A stretch of DNA of 64,000 bases from Actinoplanes sandaracinus (GTDB taxonomy: Bacteria; Actinomycetota; Actinomycetes; Mycobacteriales; Micromonosporaceae). Each line of letters begins with the position of its first letter. The stretch's first letter is position 1. Positions 31,775 through 40,497 of this stretch are shown here, in pieces. A program made the position numbers and the translations under genes. The DNA lies in contig NZ_JASCTH010000028.1 in the NCBI RefSeq assembly GCF_030009775.1, positions 91,533 to 155,532 of the forward strand, given 5' to 3'. The notes under the pieces are model-generated. The model was given only the letters and a program-made list of their open reading frames with translations. It was not told where the DNA came from and did no database searches.

Positions 31775-32662
31775 TTGAGGGGCCGTTTCGGGCCGCCTCC
31801 TCCGGACGGCGGCCCGCGCCTGCAGCGCGTCGACCGGACAGGGCCGCGCACGGGCCGCCCCACGCTGCCGGGTCCAGCGACCGAGCTGGTCACCCTTCCT
31901 TCCGGCGTACGCCTGGAGCAACTCGTCTCCGGAGTCGGTGACCCGGTCACGGTCTTCGCGCACGGCCTCGCCGGGGACATCGCCGGCACCCGCCCGCTCG
32001 GCAGCGCCGTCGCCGGCCGCCGGGTGTTCTTCCACTTCCGCGGACACGGCCGGTCCGGCGCACCGCCCGGCCCCTGGTCGTTCGGCGACCTGGCCGACGA
32101 GGTGCGCGCGGTCGCCGACCTGGCCGGAGCGACCCGGGCGGTGGGCGTCAGCATGGGCGCGGCCGCGCTCTGCCGGCTCGTCGCCGCCACTCCGGACAGG
32201 TTCGAACGGGTCGTCCTCTACCTTCCCGCGCCCCTCGACGGCACCCGTGCGGCCGCCTCGGCGCAGCGCCTGCAACGGTTGCTGGCCTCGGTCGAGTCGG
32301 GCGAGGCCGCGATGATCGCTGACGCGGTCGAGCAGGAGATGCCCCCGTCGGTGCGTAACACCCCGGCCGGCTGGAGTTTCCTGCGGCAGCGGGTGGAGCA
32401 ACTGCAACGCGACGGGCTCGCACCGGAGGTCGATTCGCTGTGGCCGGAGCCGGCACTGGCCGACGAGTGGCTGCTCAAAGAGTTCCGTGGCCGGTCCTTG
32501 GTGATCGGCTGCCTCTCCGACGAGGTGCACCCGGTGGGCTGGGCGGAGCGGATCGCCGGTCTGCTGCCCGGCGCCGAGCTCGAGATCTTCGACCGCCCGG
32601 CCATCCTCTGGAACAGCCGGGCGGCGCTGCGGGACCGGATCTCGGAGTTCCTGAACCGGTAA
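31775..32662 (+). CDS. alpha/beta hydrolase
   Basis: About 295 residues from a TTG; the true start is uncertain because the first 35 residues are Pro/Arg-rich and outside the fold, which begins at ELVTLPSGVRLEQLV. The oxyanion motif is VFAHGLAGD, the second strand is FFHFRGHGRSG, and the nucleophile is the Ser of GVSMGAA. An Asp in a loop near SDEVHPVGW and a His there (SDEVH) complete a plausible triad. Substrate unknown. It lies after DUF2516 in the mycobacterial order only in part. Confidence 0.8.
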   Translation: MRGRFGPPPPDGGPRLQRVDRTGPRTGRPTLPGPATELVTLPSGVRLEQLVSGVGDPVTVFAHGLAGDIAGTRPLGSAVAGRRVFFHFRGHGRSGAPPGPWSFGDLADEVRAVADLAGATRAVGVSMGAAALCRLVAATPDRFERVVLYLPAPLDGTRAAASAQRLQRLLASVESGEAAMIADAVEQEMPPSVRNTPAGWSFLRQRVEQLQRDGLAPEVDSLWPEPALADEWLLKEFRGRSLVIGCLSDEVHPVGWAERIAGLLPGAELEIFDRPAILWNSRAALRDRISEFLNR

Positions 32663-32721
32663 CTTCAGGCGCTTATGCCCGAAAGCCGTAACTTTTCCGG
32701 CCGCAGACCGGTGAGTTCTAC

Positions 32722-33225
32722 GTGCGCTTGTCCCCTAAATCCGTTTTTTTCGCTCTAGTGGTTGTCGGATTGCCGTTCGCGGTAGTGGCCGGCTGGGCGT
32801 TGGGCGCTCCAGCCGCACATCCGGCCACGCTCGGCGCCACCGACAGCCTCGACGGTGTCCTCGGCGACGGCGGCCTCGGCTCGGCCCCACAGGAAGCCGC
32901 TCGGCCCCGGGACACCGCGGGTTACACGGCGCGGCCGCCCCGGGCCACCGCCGACCCGGCCTCGTCCCAGCCCGTCCCCGCCACCGGGCCCAGCACGGTC
33001 ACATCGACCGTGACGGTGGTGGCGTCCGCGACGGCCCCCTCACCCACCCGAACCACCGACCCGCCACTGCTCACGCTGCCCCCGGTGCCCACGCCCACCT
33101 TCGTCACCGAGCCGCCCGGCCCGACCGAGACGCCGCCCGCGCCGAGCGCCACCGGCAGCCCGGCCTCGTCGTTCCCACCCGGCTTCGGCCCGGTCGGCGA
33201 ATCCCGTCGCTGGCTCTGGGGTTGA
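32722..33225 (+). CDS. secreted or membrane-anchored Pro/Thr-rich protein
   Basis: 167 residues from GTG. A hydrophobic N-terminal helix (about 8-28, FFALVVVGLPFAVVAGWAL) acts as signal or anchor. The rest is Pro/Thr/Ser/Ala-rich with a VTSTVTVVASATAPSPTRTT stretch and a short aromatic end (SRRWLWG). Such sequences are extracellular stalks without a catalytic domain. No family recognised. Confidence 0.6.
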   Translation: MRLSPKSVFFALVVVGLPFAVVAGWALGAPAAHPATLGATDSLDGVLGDGGLGSAPQEAARPRDTAGYTARPPRATADPASSQPVPATGPSTVTSTVTVVASATAPSPTRTTDPPLLTLPPVPTPTFVTEPPGPTETPPAPSATGSPASSFPPGFGPVGESRRWLWG

Positions 33226-33376
33226 CCCCGGCCCGCGCGGGGATGACGCCGGCTCTGTCCCTCTGCCCGCTTCTGGGCGATCGGGGCCGTTCGGCGCCTC
33301 GCTCGGGGGCGATCCGTTGTCGTCCGGTGACCCTCGCGCGATCCGGTCCGGCGTCCGGGCCCTAAGCTCCCCGAAC

Positions 33377-34195
33377 GTGAGCGGTGATCGAATTCAGAGC
33401 GGCGACCAGAGCCGGCCGGTGACGGCCTTCCGTGAGTTCGCGACCGGAGCCGGGCTGCTCGGTCGCGGACTCGGCCTGGTCCTGCGCAGTCCACGGCTGT
33501 TGCTGCTCGGTCTCGTGCCCGCATTGCTCGCCGGCATCGTCTACATCGTCGCGCTGGTCCTGCTGGTCCGCTTCCTGCCCGACCTCGCCGCGCGGGTCAC
33601 CTGGTTCGCCGACGACTGGTCCGGCGGGATCCGCGGCACCACCCGGGTTCTCGGCGGGATAGCCGTGCTCGGAGTGGGGCTGCTGCTCTCGGTCCTCACC
33701 TTCACCGCGGTCACGCTCCTGATCGGCGATCCGTTCTACGAGAAGATCTCCGAGCTGGTGGAGGACCGTTTCGGCGGCGTCCCGGACGCTGTGGACATCG
33801 GCTTCTGGCGCGCCCTGCGCCGCAGCCTGACCGACTCGCTGAAACTGGTCGGCGTCTCCATCCTGGTCGGCATCCCGCTGTTCCTGCTCGGATTCCTGCC
33901 GTTCGTCGGCCAGACGGTGATCCCGGTCCTCGCCGGCGCGGCCGGCGGCTGGCTGCTCGCTCTCGAACTGACCGGGGTCCCGTTCCAGCGGCGCGGCCGG
34001 CGGCTACGCCACCGCCGGGTGATCCTGGCCGAGCACAAGCCGCTGACCCTGGGCTTCGGCGCCGCCGTCTTCGTGACGTTCCTGATCCCGCTCGGCGCGA
34101 TCTTCATGATGCCCGCCGCCGTCGCCGGCGGGACGCTGCTCGCCCGCCGTTCCCTCGGCAAACCCATCGCCATCACCAGTACGCCGTCCCTGTAG
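33377..34195 (+). CDS. EI24 domain membrane protein (CysZ-like)
   Basis: 272 residues from GTG at 33377; TAAGCT at 33363-33368 may be its -10 with the mRNA leaderless. EI24/CysZ pattern: PVTAFREFATGAGLLGRGLGLVLRSPRLLLLGLVPALL at the N-terminus, then long helices with DPFYEKISELVEDRFGGVP and RSLTDSLKLVGVSILVGIPLFLLGFLPFVGQT. CysZ imports sulfate in E. coli; the function of actinobacterial relatives is not settled. Four or more membrane helices. No cys genes adjoin it. Confidence 0.82.
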   Translation: MSGDRIQSGDQSRPVTAFREFATGAGLLGRGLGLVLRSPRLLLLGLVPALLAGIVYIVALVLLVRFLPDLAARVTWFADDWSGGIRGTTRVLGGIAVLGVGLLLSVLTFTAVTLLIGDPFYEKISELVEDRFGGVPDAVDIGFWRALRRSLTDSLKLVGVSILVGIPLFLLGFLPFVGQTVIPVLAGAAGGWLLALELTGVPFQRRGRRLRHRRVILAEHKPLTLGFGAAVFVTFLIPLGAIFMMPAAVAGGTLLARRSLGKPIAITSTPSL

Positions 34196-34350
34196 CCCAC
34201 ACCCCGGTCCCACGACAGGTGAGCCGGGGTCCGCTTCTCGCGGTGAGCCGCTTACGGTCCGGCTCGCTTGTCGGGTCGAGCCGTTCACTGCCTGCCGGCT
34301 CGTCCCGGTTCCTCGAGGCGAGCGGAGCGCCGGATCGCGACTACGGTCGT

Positions 34351-34866
34351 GTGGTGGAAATTGAGCTTATCGAGGGAGACATCACCGCCCAGAGCGTCGA
34401 TGCGATCGTCAACGCGGCCAACTCGTCACTGCTCGGCGGCGGCGGTGTGGACGGTGCGATCCACCGCAAGGGCGGTCCGGACATCCTGGCCGAGACCCGG
34501 AAACTGCGGGCCGCCAAGTACGGCCGGGGCCTACCCGTCGGCCAAGCCGTCGCGACCACGGCGGGGCGGTTGCCGGCCCACTGGGTGGTGCACACCGTGG
34601 GCCCGGTCTTCAGCGCCACCGAGGACCGGTCGGAGTTGCTGCGCGCCTGCTACATCAACTCGCTGCGAGTCGCCGACGAACTCGGCGCCGCATCGGTCGC
34701 GTTCCCCCTGATCTCGGCGGGCATCTACCGCTGGCCGGTCGAGGACGCCGTCCGGCAGGCGCTCACCGTGCTCCGCGCGGCCACCCCGGCCACCCTCCGG
34801 ACAGCGACTCTGGTCCTCTACGGCGCCGAGACCGCCGCCATCGCCCGCGCCGTAGCCACCACCTGA
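34351..34866 (+). CDS. macro domain protein, O-acetyl-ADP-ribose deacetylase type
   Basis: 171 residues from GTG at 34351 (a GTG at 34354 is equally possible). TACGGT at 34342-34347 is a -10-like site. The MacroD signature is plain: LIEGDITAQSVDAIVNAANSSLLGGGGVDGAIHRKGGP, then LPAHWVVHTVGPVF and FPLISAGIYRWPVEDAV. It removes ADP-ribose-linked acetyl groups or mono-ADP-ribose. Short length and lack of extra domains match YmdB-like enzymes. No ADP-ribosyltransferase gene is adjacent. Confidence 0.9.
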   Translation: MVEIELIEGDITAQSVDAIVNAANSSLLGGGGVDGAIHRKGGPDILAETRKLRAAKYGRGLPVGQAVATTAGRLPAHWVVHTVGPVFSATEDRSELLRACYINSLRVADELGAASVAFPLISAGIYRWPVEDAVRQALTVLRAATPATLRTATLVLYGAETAAIARAVATT

Positions 34867-35461
34867 GGTCGCGCCGCGGAGGTAACTCACCCGAAAGGCG
34901 CCCGGCGGCGGGCGGTGCTGTCGCGTGTACACCGTTGCCGAGGCGCTCACAGCTCCGGCTGGGCGGGTGAGCCGTAGCTCGGGCGTGTTTCCGGGGCGGC
35001 GTAGGGCTTCTGGGGTCCGGCGGGGCGGGTCGCGGGGCGAGGCGCAGGCGGCGGGTGGCGTGTGGTGGGCGGCGGGTGGTGTGGAGTGGGGCGCGAAGCG
35101 CGCCCGACTCCAGACGGGTGGCCACGGATCTGCCCGAAAGAGGCGCTGGGAGCGGGATCGAAGCGGACGTCGCTGGGACTGTCACGGTGCTTCGGTAGCC
35201 GTATCACGAAGGTCTTGGATGCGTCCGGAGAAGCGGACCGGTTGCAGCAAGCTGACCGTGGCGTCCGGAAATGATCTCGTGAGGGCACGGCCCGGGCGTC
35301 GGGAAGGGGTGAGCTGCGGCGCGGCGTGGCCAAAGAAAGTGAGGCGGCGCCGCTGCCCGGGGCGGTGACGGGCAGGCCGGGGAGAGGGCGACGGCGGGGC
35401 CTGAGAGAGGGGTGACGGCGGGGCCGGGAGAGGGGTGACGGCGGGGCGGGTGCTGGGAGGG
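34867..35461. other. gene-free stretch of 595 bp between macro-domain and lacI genes
   Basis: Strong strand asymmetry, rich in G on the plus strand, with low-complexity GGCGGGTGG runs near 35050-35090 and a 23-bp period repeat near the end. Several frames are open because of composition but none has family resemblance, a good ribosome binding site or normal codon use. Confidence 0.6.
35382..35450 (+). repeat. 23-bp period tandem repeat, three copies
   Basis: GAGAGGG(G/C)(T/-)GACGGCGGGG units begin at 35382, 35405 and 35428, a strict 23-bp period. It lies just after the lacI stop codon (minus strand), on the side where its transcript ends. Confidence 0.65.
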
Positions 35462-36475
35462 TCAGGCGGAGGAGCGGACGATCAGTTCGGTGGGCAGAAT
35501 GAGCGAGGGCTCGACGTCGGGATCTCCGCCGATGAGCCGGAGCATCTGGCGCGCCATCGTCCGCCCGGCCTCGCCGATCGGCTGCCGGACGGTGGTGAGC
35601 GGCGGATCGCTGTACCGGCTGATGTCGAAGTCGTCGAAGCCGATCACCGCGACGTCCTCGGGGACGCGGCGTCCCGCGTCCCGCAAGGCCTGGAGGGCGC
35701 CGTGGGCCATCAGGTCGGAGGCGGCGAAGACGGCGTCGAGCGTGGGGTCGCGGTCCAGAAGCTCGCGCATCGCGGCGACGCCGGAGTCGCGGGTGAAGTC
35801 TCCGCCGGCCACCAGCGCGGGCAGGCCGGCGGTGCGGAGGGTGTCGCGGTAGCCGGTGAGGCGCTCCAGGCCGGCGACCATGTCTTGCGGGCCGGTGATG
35901 GTGGCGATCCGCCGTCGTCCGGAAGTGATCAGGTGGTGGAGAGCCGCGGCGACCCCGCCGGCGTGGTCGACGTCGACGTAGGGGACCGGCGGTTCGGCGA
36001 GCATCGGGCGGCCGCTGCAGATGACCGGGATGCCGCGCCGGGCCAGCAGGCCGGGCAGCGGGTCGGCGCCGTGGATCGAGGCGAACATGACGCCGTCGAC
36101 GTGGCCGGCGACGGCGTAGCGCTCGACCCGGTGGTAACCGGCGGCCGAACCGGCCATCATCAGTACGAGCTGCTTGTCGGCGGCCTCCAGTTCGGAGCCC
36201 ACGCCGCGGATGATGGCCGGGAAGAAGAGGTCGTCGGAGAAGACCCGGTTCGCGGTTTCCGGCAGGATCAGCGCGATCGAGTCGGTCTGCCGGGTGACGA
36301 GGCTGCGGGCTGCCTGGTTCGGCACATAGCCGAGTTCCTCGACGGCCCGGTTGACGGCCTCACGGATGGTGACGGCGACCGTGGTCGAGCCGTTGACGAC
36401 GCGGGACACGGTGGCGCGGGAGACTCCGGCCCGCCGGGCAACCGCTTCCAGCGTCGGCCGTTCCCGCGTCGTCAC
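35462..36475 (-). CDS. LacI family transcriptional regulator
   Basis: 337 residues from GTG or ATG (MTTRERPTLEAVARRAGVSR). The LacI headpiece TLEAVARRAGVSRATVSRVVNGSTTVAVTIREAVNRAVEELGYVPN is complete, and the periplasmic-binding-protein-like core has GVMFASIHGADPLPGLL, GIPVICSGRP, YVDVDHAGGVAAALHHLI and DDFDISRYSDPPLTTVRQPIGEAG. It lies 10 nt after the beta-glucosidase gene in the same direction, so it probably controls that gene by binding an inducer beta-glucoside. A palindrome at 37898-37914 upstream of the glucosidase gene is a candidate operator. Confidence 0.92.
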   Translation of the reverse strand: MTTRERPTLEAVARRAGVSRATVSRVVNGSTTVAVTIREAVNRAVEELGYVPNQAARSLVTRQTDSIALILPETANRVFSDDLFFPAIIRGVGSELEAADKQLVLMMAGSAAGYHRVERYAVAGHVDGVMFASIHGADPLPGLLARRGIPVICSGRPMLAEPPVPYVDVDHAGGVAAALHHLITSGRRRIATITGPQDMVAGLERLTGYRDTLRTAGLPALVAGGDFTRDSGVAAMRELLDRDPTLDAVFAASDLMAHGALQALRDAGRRVPEDVAVIGFDDFDISRYSDPPLTTVRQPIGEAGRTMARQMLRLIGGDPDVEPSLILPTELIVRSSA

Positions 36476-36485
36476 AAAAAAGCTC

Positions 36486-37871
36486 CTAGTCCAGGCCGTT
36501 GCGCCGGATCACCTCGCGGTACCACTTCGCGCTGTCCTTGAGCACTCGCTGCTGCGTGGTGTAGTCGACGTGCACGATACCGAAGCGCTTCGCGTACCCC
36601 TCGGCCCATTCGAAGTTGTCCATCAATGACCACGCGAAGTATCCCCGCAGATCCACTCCGGCCGCCAGAGCGTCGTGGCAGGCGCGCAGGTGAGCGTCGA
36701 CGTACTCGATGCGGAGCGGGTCGTGGACGCCCTCCGGGTAGGCCGCCCCGTTCTCGGTGATCATCAGCGGGGTGCCGGGGTAGTCCCGGTGGATGCGGGT
36801 GAGCAGACGGGTCAGCGAGGCCGGCTCGATCTGCCAGCCCATGTCGGTGACCGGGCCGACCGGCTTGCGGAAGGCGATGCCGTCGCTGCCCGGGTAGTCC
36901 AGGGCGCCGGGGTGGCCGGGCTTCGCCGAGACATACGACGGGGTGTAGAAGTTGATGCCCAGCACGTCGATCGGCGCGTTGATGATCGCCTCGTCGCCGT
37001 CCTTGATGAAGGACAGGTCGGCGATCCGGGAGATGTGCTCCAGCACGTCAGCCGGGTACGCGCCGCGCAGCAGTGGGTCCAGGAAGATCCGGTTGGCGAC
37101 GCCGTCGATCACCCGGGCGGCGTCGACGTCGGCCGGGTTCAGCGGGTCGAGCGGGGAGACCTCGCACGGGTTCAGCGTGATGCTGATGTTGCGGGCGCCG
37201 GCCGAGCGCAGTGCCCGGGCGGCCAGGCCGTGGGCGAGGTTGAGGTGGTGCACGGCGGCGAGCGAGCCGGCCGGGTCCTGCCGGCCCGGGGCGTGGATGC
37301 CGTTGCCGTACCCGAGGTAGGCGGCGCACCACGGCTCGTTCAGCGTGGTCCAGGTGCCGACCCGGTCACCGAGGCGGCCGAAGACGACCTGGGCGTACTC
37401 GGCGAAGGCCTCGGCGGTCTCCCGGACGGTCCAGCCGCCCCGGTCCTCCAGCGTCTGGGGAAGGTCCCAGTGGTAGAGCGTGACCACCGGGTCGATGCCC
37501 TTGCCGAGCAGTTCGTCGGTGAGCCGGTCGTAGAAGTCCAGGCCGCGGGTGTTCACCGGGCCGGTGCCGTCCGGGCGGATGCGCGGCCAGGCGATCGAGA
37601 AGCGGTACGACGCCAGACCGAGGTCGGCCATGAGCGCGACGTCCTCGGCGTACCGGTGGTAGTGGTCGCACGCGATGTCGCCGGTGTGCCCGGCGTGGAC
37701 CTTGCCCGGCGTTCGGCTGAAGGTGTCCCAGATGGACGGGCCGCGGCCGTCCTCCCTCGCGGCGCCCTCGATCTGGTACGAGGCCGTGGCCACACCCCAG
37801 ACGAAGCCCTCGGGGAAGGTGATCCCCGCGGGGGCCGGCTGCGCCGACGTGGACGTGACGGTTGCCGTCAT
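36486..37871 (-). CDS. family GH1 beta-glucosidase
   Basis: 461 residues from ATG (MTATVTSTSAQPAPAGITFP). The GH1 barrel shows FPEGFVWGVATASYQIEGAA, YRFSIAWPRI, LYHWDLPQTLEDRGGW, the acid/base Glu-179 in TTLNEPWC and the nucleophile Glu-373 in MITENGAAYP. It would hydrolyse cellobiose or other beta-glucosides in the cytoplasm, as no signal peptide is seen. It forms a unit with the LacI gene. In many actinomycetes a sugar ABC transporter accompanies this pair; it is missing here. Confidence 0.94.
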   Translation of the reverse strand: MTATVTSTSAQPAPAGITFPEGFVWGVATASYQIEGAAREDGRGPSIWDTFSRTPGKVHAGHTGDIACDHYHRYAEDVALMADLGLASYRFSIAWPRIRPDGTGPVNTRGLDFYDRLTDELLGKGIDPVVTLYHWDLPQTLEDRGGWTVRETAEAFAEYAQVVFGRLGDRVGTWTTLNEPWCAAYLGYGNGIHAPGRQDPAGSLAAVHHLNLAHGLAARALRSAGARNISITLNPCEVSPLDPLNPADVDAARVIDGVANRIFLDPLLRGAYPADVLEHISRIADLSFIKDGDEAIINAPIDVLGINFYTPSYVSAKPGHPGALDYPGSDGIAFRKPVGPVTDMGWQIEPASLTRLLTRIHRDYPGTPLMITENGAAYPEGVHDPLRIEYVDAHLRACHDALAAGVDLRGYFAWSLMDNFEWAEGYAKRFGIVHVDYTTQQRVLKDSAKWYREVIRRNGLD

Positions 37872-37897
37872 GTCTTCTCCGCTTCCTGATGATCCGC

Positions 37898-37914
37898 TGA
37901 ACTTAACCGGTTCA
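37898..37914 (-). promoter_or_regulatory. candidate LacI-type operator
   Basis: TGAACTTAACCGGTTCA, an inverted repeat (TGAAC and GTTCA separated by 7) with an AACCGGTT core and central CG, lies 27 bp before the beta-glucosidase start. LacI family operators are near-palindromes with a central CG. Direct evidence is the symmetry and position only. Confidence 0.5.
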
Positions 37915-37959
37915 TCTTACGGCTTGACGACTGCCTGACAACGTCACTCTGGGTGGACT

Positions 37960-38721
37960 TCAGCCCGTACGCAGAGCTTGGACGAGCCGAGGGTCGCCTG
38001 TCAGCGCGAGTTGATCGGCCCGTTTGCGGCCCGTCAGCGCCAGTTGCAGGTCGCTCACGCTGCCGATCGCCTTCGCCCGGGCGTGGTGATCGTCGCTGTC
38101 CAGGATCGTGCCGGTGTCGAGCAGCGCGATCCCGGTGCCGCGCAACCGGACGAACCACTCCTGCCCGGCGTCCGTGCCGACCAGGTGGACCACTCCGTGC
38201 AGGTCCGTCGGGCCGCTCCGCCGGCCGGCCGGCAGCCAGGTGTCGAGGATCTCGCTGACCCCGTCGGTGGCGAGTTTCGTCTCGATCGGGGTGGCCCGCC
38301 CGGCGGCCGACTCGGCGTCCCACCGGCGCATCGAGATCTCGTGTGCCATCCGCCGCTGCCAGAAGCTCGCCCGTTTCGGCTGGGGCGCCCAGTTCCATGC
38401 CGGGAAGTCCGGGTCGAGCGCCTCCAGGGTCTCGATCGTGCCGGTCAGCTCACGGCGCAGATGGTCGAGCGTCTCGGTCCAGTCGGCGCTGCGCTCCGGC
38501 TCGGCCCCGGCCTCCGGGCGGTCGGTGATCCCGCGGGCGACCGTGGACCGGACCCAGTGCAGCAGGCCCGTGACGTGATGCGCGAGATCGGTGACCGTCC
38601 AGCCGGGGCACGCGGGCACCGCGGCATCCGGCCCGCTCTCGGCGACGGCGTCGCGCAGTGCCGGCCCGTCGGCACGTAACGCCGCAAGCCAGAAATCCTT
38701 CGTCGCGTGCAACCTGTTCAT
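37960..38721 (-). CDS. maleylpyruvate isomerase family mycothiol-dependent enzyme
   Basis: 253 residues from ATG. The N-terminal DinB-like helical domain shows CPGWTVTDLAHHVTGLLHWVRSTV and RRMAHEISMRRWDAESAAGR, where His residues bind the metal. A C-terminal MDMPI_C-like domain follows (about 165-250, HLVGTDAGQEWFVRLRGTG, SDLQLALTGRK). Members use mycothiol to isomerise or transfer; the exact substrate is unknown. It matches the actinobacterial mycothiol background (mshD at 9173). It is divergent from murB. Confidence 0.85.
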   Translation of the reverse strand: MNRLHATKDFWLAALRADGPALRDAVAESGPDAAVPACPGWTVTDLAHHVTGLLHWVRSTVARGITDRPEAGAEPERSADWTETLDHLRRELTGTIETLEALDPDFPAWNWAPQPKRASFWQRRMAHEISMRRWDAESAAGRATPIETKLATDGVSEILDTWLPAGRRSGPTDLHGVVHLVGTDAGQEWFVRLRGTGIALLDTGTILDSDDHHARAKAIGSVSDLQLALTGRKRADQLALTGDPRLVQALRTG

Positions 38722-38780
38722 CGCAGTCGTCTCCCGCTCGGCTGGACCGCCGGTGAAACCCTCCGCATGGTGAGCTTAGG

Positions 38781-39830
38781 GTGAGCGACGTGACTCATAC
38801 CCCACCGGCTCCGGAGATATCACTGGCGGCGTACACGACGCTACGCCTTGGTGGGCCCGCCGGCACACTGACCACGGCGGTGCATACGGACGAGGCGGTC
38901 GCGGCGGTGCGGGCGGCCACCGCGGCGGGGCGCCGGTTGCTGGTGCTGGCCGGGGGCAGCAACGTGGTGATCGGTGACGACGGCTTCGACGGTGAGGTGC
39001 TGCTGCTGCGCACCCGGGGGATCGAGGTGGCCGGTGAGGACGACTCCGGCGTCCTGGTCCGGGTCGCGGCCGGCGAACCCTGGGACGATTTCGTCTCCTA
39101 CGCGGTGACGAACGGCCTCTCCGGGGTGGAGTGCCTGTCCGGCATCCCCGGCGCGGCCGGTTCCACCCCGATCCAGAACGTCGGGGCGTACGGCCAGGAG
39201 GTCGCGCACACCATCGAGGCGGTGCACGCCTACGACCGGCGGGCCGACGAGATCCGGGTGATGACTCCCGCCGAGTGCCGGTTCGGGTACCGCACCAGCG
39301 TCTTCAAGCACGACGATCGCTATCTGGTCACCGCGGTCGACTTCCGGCTGGCCCGCGCGCACGAGTCGGCACCCATCCGGTACGCCGAACTGGCTCGTGA
39401 ACTGGGCGGCTCGGCCGGCGACCGGGTGCCGCTGGGACACGCCCGGGACACTGTCCTGAAGCTGCGCGCGGGCAAGGGCATGGTGCTCGATCCGGAGGAC
39501 CGGGACACCTGGTCGGTCGGCTCGTTCTTCACCAACCCGGTCGTCCCGGCCGCGTTCTTCGCCACCCTCGGCGAGATGCCGCACTGGCCGGGCGCCGACG
39601 GCTCGGTGAAGATCCCGGCGGCCTGGCTGATCGAGCACGCCGGCTTCCCGAAGGGCTTCGCCGGAGACGGGGTCGCCATCTCCGGTAAGCACACGCTGGC
39701 GCTGACCAACCGTGGCGCGGGCACCACGTCCGCGCTGCTGGACCTGGCCCGCACCATCCGTGACGGGGTTCATGCGCGGTTCGGGGTCGAACTGCACCCC
39801 GAACCGGTTCTGATCGATTGCGCGATCTGA
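38781..39830 (+). CDS. murB: UDP-N-acetylmuramate dehydrogenase MurB
   Basis: 349 residues from GTG. The FAD-binding domain has LAAYTTLRLGGPAGTLTTAV and VLAGGSNVVIGDDGFDGEVLLLRTRG. The catalytic domain has GVECLSGIPGAAGSTPIQNVGAYGQEV, the catalytic serine in GSFFTNPVV, and the final glutamate in LHPEPVLI. It reduces enolpyruvyl-UDP-GlcNAc in peptidoglycan synthesis. It is single and divergent from the mycothiol-dependent enzyme gene. Essential gene in most bacteria. Confidence 0.95.
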   Translation: MSDVTHTPPAPEISLAAYTTLRLGGPAGTLTTAVHTDEAVAAVRAATAAGRRLLVLAGGSNVVIGDDGFDGEVLLLRTRGIEVAGEDDSGVLVRVAAGEPWDDFVSYAVTNGLSGVECLSGIPGAAGSTPIQNVGAYGQEVAHTIEAVHAYDRRADEIRVMTPAECRFGYRTSVFKHDDRYLVTAVDFRLARAHESAPIRYAELARELGGSAGDRVPLGHARDTVLKLRAGKGMVLDPEDRDTWSVGSFFTNPVVPAAFFATLGEMPHWPGADGSVKIPAAWLIEHAGFPKGFAGDGVAISGKHTLALTNRGAGTTSALLDLARTIRDGVHARFGVELHPEPVLIDCAI

Positions 39831-39834
39831 GCGG

Positions 39835-40497
39835 TTACTTCCAGCCGAAGACCTGGGTGTAATACGGAGTGCCGTCGGCGGCGTAGGCCACGCCCGCGCC
39901 CATCGACCGGGCCTTGCAGTTGAGGATGTTCTTCCGGTGTCCCGGGCTGGCCATCCACGCGTTCATCGCCTCGGGCGCGCTGCGGTAGCCCCAGGCGATG
40001 TTCTCTCCCGCGGGCTGCTCGTAACCGGCGGCCTCACTGCGGTCGATGAACGTCGACCCGTCCCGCCACACGTGACTGAACAGCCTGGTCCGGGCCATGT
40101 AGTTGCTCTGCCGCAGGGAGGCGGTGACCAACTGGCCGTCGACCGTCAGGTCCGGGCAGCCGGCGGTGCGGCGTTCCGTGTTGGTCAGCCGGAGCACCTG
40201 GACCATCGCGCTGCGGGCCCGGACCTCCGCCGGGTCGGCCGTGGTGCGGGGTGCGGGCGGGGCGCTCGCCGCGGGCGCCGGCGGTCGCGGTGCCGACGTG
40301 ACGGGCGCGGGCGCCGGTGCGGTGGGGGCCGGGGTGGCCGGCCTCGAGGCGGTCGGTGCGTGAGTGGCGATCGGCGGTGGTGAGACCTGCGGGCGCGCGG
40401 GGACGATCGGCCCGGTGGCCATCGCCGGGGCGGAGAGGACGAACAGCGCAGGCGCCGCCGCGAGCGCGGCGACACGTCTTACCACCAGGTCGAACAC
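39835..40497 (-). CDS. secreted CAP (SCP/PR1-like) domain protein
   Basis: 220 residues from GTG. A signal peptide (about 1-27, ends near APAMA) and an Ala/Pro-rich linker of about 70 residues precede the CAP domain (about 95-220): LRLTNTERRTAGCPDLTVDGQL, RLFSHVWRDGSTFIDRSEAAGY, PAGENIAWGYRSAPEAMNAWMASPGHRKNILN, YYTQVFG. The His and Glu residues in SHVWRDG and GENIAWGY are the conserved cavity residues. Activity of bacterial CAP proteins is unresolved. It converges with murB with only 4 nt between. Confidence 0.88.
   Translation of the reverse strand: MFDLVVRRVAALAAAPALFVLSAPAMATGPIVPARPQVSPPPIATHAPTASRPATPAPTAPAPAPVTSAPRPPAPAASAPPAPRTTADPAEVRARSAMVQVLRLTNTERRTAGCPDLTVDGQLVTASLRQSNYMARTRLFSHVWRDGSTFIDRSEAAGYEQPAGENIAWGYRSAPEAMNAWMASPGHRKNILNCKARSMGAGVAYAADGTPYYTQVFGWK

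Noticed and set aside
34947..35333. 128-codon minus-strand frame rich in Pro/Arg/Ser
   Set aside because: Composition-driven open frame in a G-skewed gene-free stretch; no ribosome binding site and no known domain.
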